Shown here: positions 63,751 to 64,000 of the stretch, piece by piece | Position numbering within the stretch: the stretch's first letter is position 1 | Layout of the letters: each line of letters starts with the position of its first letter | NCBI GenBank assembly: GCA_016789405.1 | Contig: JAEUPQ010000026.1 | Span: 124,001 to 188,000 of the forward strand | Length of the DNA: 64,000 nt | Source of the DNA: Lysobacteraceae bacterium | GTDB taxonomy: Bacteria; Pseudomonadota; Gammaproteobacteria; Xanthomonadales; Xanthomonadaceae | Direction of reading: 5' to 3' | Program-made: the position numbers and the translations under genes | Notes under the pieces: model-generated | Told to the model about the DNA's origin: nothing | The model's database searches: none | What the model saw: the letters and a program-made list of their open reading frames with translations, nothing else

Positions 63751-64000
63751 TCACTCGAAGTCGTAGTTCATCTCCGGGCCCGCCGTGGCCAGGAAGTGGC
63801 CCTCGACGTAATCCACGCCGGCGGAGAACAGGATCGACATGCTGGCCGCGTCCTGCACGAACTCCGCGATGGTGAGGATGTCGAGGTCGCGCGCCTTCTG
63901 GGCGATCTCGCGCACGCGCTGCTGGCTGTCGTTGTTCTTCGGCAGGTCCTCGATGAAGCTGCGGTCGATCTTGACCAGCTGCGGCTGCACGTGGGTGAGC
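63751..64000 (-). CDS. C-terminus of an EAL-domain protein, truncated by the window edge
   Basis: The last 82 or so residues of an EAL (cyclic-di-GMP phosphodiesterase) domain. Visible are the VKIDRSFI strand, EFVQDAASMSILFSAGVDYVEGHFL and the end GPEMNYDFE. In place of the usual AEGVE motif the sequence has AEFVQ, so one conserved residue of the active site may be missing. The catalytic EAL/DDF motifs are upstream, outside the window. Confidence 0.85.
   Translation of the reverse strand, partial: LTHVQPQLVKIDRSFIEDLPKNNDSQQRVREIAQKARDLDILTIAEFVQDAASMSILFSAGVDYVEGHFLATAGPEMNYDFE

Overview
The window is about 64 kb of high-GC gammaproteobacterial chromosome, most likely from the Xanthomonadaceae/Lysobacteraceae (Lysobacter, Luteimonas or a relative). 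The evidence is the gene order yebC-ruvC-ruvA-kup-ruvB-ybgC-tolQRAB-pal-cpoB-queE-queC-tRNA-Lys, the many secreted proteases, and effectors carrying the C-terminal XVIPCD secretion signal of the Xanthomonas-type bacteria-killing type IV secretion system. The genus is an inference from gene order and protein families; no rRNA gene is present.

Region by region. 1-7.9 kb: the 3' part of aspS, a small secreted peptide, a GNAT acetyltransferase, two tandem subtilisin-like (S8) proteases (one ending in SLH-like repeats) and an exported protein of unknown function. 8-14.2 kb: a signalling operon of FHA-GAF protein, Ser/Thr kinase with TPRs, histidine kinase, LuxR-type response regulator and alpha/beta hydrolase, with 1-4 bp overlaps at three of its four joints. 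14.3-26.8 kb: the core block yebC, ruvCAB with kup inside, Tol-Pal, and the queuosine genes queE/queC, ending in tRNA-Lys(TTT). 27.2-38.7 kb: an M24 peptidase, a large secreted M9 collagenase-like protease, a DUF5117-type zinc protease, an M48 protease, a lipoprotein with a formylglycine-generating-enzyme fold, and rnd, followed by tRNA-Ala(CGC).

39-56.3 kb is an accessory region beginning directly after tRNA-Ala(CGC) and partly AT-richer than its surroundings. It holds (a) a compact operon of a D12-class adenine methylase, a HerA-type translocase and a NurA-type nuclease, which looks like a self/non-self defence module; (b) a 357-bp array of seventeen 21-bp hairpin-like repeats; (c) two divergent operons, each encoding a large PIN-domain protein with an XVIPCD secretion signal, preceded by members of one small acidic protein family (six domains in five genes) that I infer are immunity proteins; the second effector is broken by a frameshift; and (d) an ADP-ribosylglycohydrolase, an unknown protein and a gene remnant. 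No integrase, transposase or secretion apparatus is seen here.

56.4-64 kb returns to core genes: a TerB/DUF533 membrane protein, a PQQ-type sugar dehydrogenase lipoprotein, two acetoacetyl-CoA reductases flanking the PHA regulator phaR, gluQRS (which acts on the same tRNA modification as queE/queC), htpX, and the end of an EAL-domain protein.

The best candidates for a little-described system are the PIN-XVIPCD effector/immunity locus (44.2-54.0 kb) and the Dam-HerA-NurA operon (39.0-43.2 kb). All functions are read from motifs and context; no database search was run.
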